In this document: positions 59,095 through 60,000 of the stretch, piece after piece
How positions within the stretch are numbered: position 1 is the stretch's first letter
Layout: each line of letters begins with the position of its first letter
Assembly: GCF_963678635.1 (NCBI RefSeq)
Contig: NC_087069.1
Span: forward strand, 50,053,892 to 50,113,891
Source: Symsagittifera roscoffensis
Taxonomy: Eukaryota; Xenacoelomorpha; Acoela; Convolutidae
Direction of reading: 5' to 3'
Length of the DNA: 60,000 bases
Notes under the pieces: model-generated
Database searches by the model: none
The model's input: the letters and a program-made list of their open reading frames with translations, nothing else
What the model was told of the DNA's origin: nothing
Position numbers and translations under genes: made by a program

Positions 59095-59455
59095 GATTTT
59101 TTTTGGAAAAAAAGAGTTATCCTACAATTTCCATATATGAAAATTGTATAACAACCATTTTTTCTTGAAAAACAAGAATTTCAGAAACTTGTTAAAACTT
59201 GTTTATAAACAAATTCAAATTATTTAAGAGTACTTTTGCTCAATTTAAAGCACATTGCTCATCAAAAACTAAAATTAGTTTGAAGCTAATAAAATGGTTA
59301 TGATACAATTTTCATATACGAAAATTGTAGGATAACCTTTTTTTCATAAAAAGCAAGATGTTCAGAAACATGTTAAAACTTGATTTTATTCAAATTTAAT
59401 GTAATTAAGAGTGCTTTTGCTCAATTTAAAGCACCTTGCTCATCAAAAACGAGGT
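59095..59455. repeat. Tandem duplication of about 180 bp
   Basis: Segments of about 59095-59275 and 59290-59455 share ACAATTT(C)CATATA, GAAAATTGTA, CAGAAAC(A/T)TGTTAAAACTTG, GAGT(A/G)CTTTTGCTCAATTTAAAGCAC and TTGCTCATCAAAAAC in order. They lie between the two GAGCGGTTTTT clusters. Confidence 0.75.
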
Positions 59456-59535
59456 AGTTTACGACGAGTCAAACTGAGATCTCGAAGGTCGGAGCCACAC
59501 AGTTCGTCTTTTCCGAAAAGGATTTGGGGTAGGTC

Positions 59536-59560
59536 TAGGGGTAGGGTTAGGGTTAGGGTT
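59536..59560 (+). repeat. Short interstitial TTAGGG repeat
   Basis: TAGGGG is followed by three TAGGGT units. TTAGGG is the telomere repeat of most animals other than arthropods and nematodes. At fewer than four units this is an interstitial trace, not a chromosome end. Confidence 0.8.
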
Positions 59561-60000
59561 TCTTAAGAAGTATATTTTAATAATCTTTGGAAAACAGAAT
59601 TGAAAAAAAAATAAAAACCAAATTTCTGGCCACAGCAATTCCCTTTGGATCAAATCGGAATAACTGACGCAATATGCGTTTTTGTGAAAACAAAACGGTT
59701 TTTGAGCGGTTTATCTAAAAAAACACTCGAAAACCACTTAAATCTTGCGCGGTTTTTTGAGCGGTTTTTTTAGATAAACCGTTCAAAAACCGCTCAAACC
59801 GCTCATTTAGAAGCAATATTTTAAGCGTAATTGTCTAAAAAAACCGCAAAGCGCTCAAACCTTGCTTCAAATTAGGTGAAAAATCTCTACTCGGAGAGGC
59901 AATTCAATTTATTTAAGAAGAAGGACTGTCGGATAAGTACTTAAGCGTTAGTCTTCTTACCCGTTGTGGGTTTTCTGTCCTGAAGAGTGACTTTATTTGC

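Larger units (their letters stand above)
58600..59870. mobile_element. Possible non-autonomous transposon with repeated GAGCGGTTTTT ends
   Basis: Two clusters, 58606-58812 and 59686-59870, are built from ACCGCTCAAAA and its complement GAGCGGTTTT in both orientations. They form large hairpins and bracket about 0.9 kb that is free of the motif. Subterminal arrays of a short motif in both orientations are typical of foldback or hAT/MULE-like non-autonomous elements. No transposase or clear target-site duplication was seen. The alternative is two separate palindromic satellites. Confidence 0.4.

Noticed and set aside
59459-59653. Minus-strand frame with N-P-x-P repeats
   Set aside because: The repeat is simply the translation of the TTAGGG block.

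Overview
This is AT-rich eukaryotic DNA, most likely from an invertebrate animal. The reasons are a spliced AIG1-type GTPase gene with a RING-finger exon upstream, LINE and LTR retroelement remains, kilobase-scale introns and a short interstitial TTAGGG block. I cannot name the species. No rRNA gene, functional tRNA gene, CRISPR array or prokaryotic operon was recognised.

Layout. Bases 1-10300 are AT-rich and nearly gene-free. They hold a decayed BEL/Pao-like gag fragment (about 2710-3505, minus), a TA microsatellite and a diverged 288-bp tandem duplication. Bases 10369-18357 carry the only convincing host gene on the plus strand. It has a RING-finger first exon (10369-10669), then AIG1/GIMAP-like GTPase exons (15891-16339, 16640-17049) and a long coiled-coil exon (17713-18357). 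The 5.2-kb gap between the RING and GTPase exons holds a dead LINE (ORF1 plus the start of the endonuclease). The splice phases suit one RING-AIG1-coiled-coil gene.

Bases 19761-53930 are two copies of one giant Ty3/gypsy-type LTR retroelement, both on the minus strand. The younger-looking copy, E1 (19761-40243), is inserted into the older copy, E2 (40244-53930). In transcription order E1 has a 3.86-kb leader, gag (coiled coil, capsid-like region, two zinc knuckles), protease, RT/RNase H, a long acidic linker, a D,D-35-E integrase with a long acidic tail, and then about 8 kb of extra coding sequence. The extra part contains a macro domain resembling OARD1/TARG1, a coiled-coil protein with two SGNH(GDSL)-hydrolase-like domains, and about 1000 residues that I do not recognise. 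E2 repeats this order as far as the second SGNH-like domain, so the extra genes belong to the element and were not picked up by one copy. Both copies are broken by stops and frameshifts, and E2 has also lost the gag core. No 3' LTR was found for either.

The leaders of both copies share features beyond coding: dispersed CGGAGGGT octamers, a tRNA-like pol III A-box segment, two conserved hairpins, a candidate splice donor and a YY1-like site. In E1 a 184-bp leader unit is duplicated. Bases 53931-60000 are again AT-rich, with short tandem repeats and, at 58600-59870, a possible non-autonomous transposon whose ends are made of repeated GAGCGGTTTTT.

The main point of interest is the retroelement. 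It pairs a standard gag-pol set with a macro domain (ADP-ribose chemistry) and SGNH-like domains downstream of integrase, possibly expressed from a spliced or internally initiated RNA.
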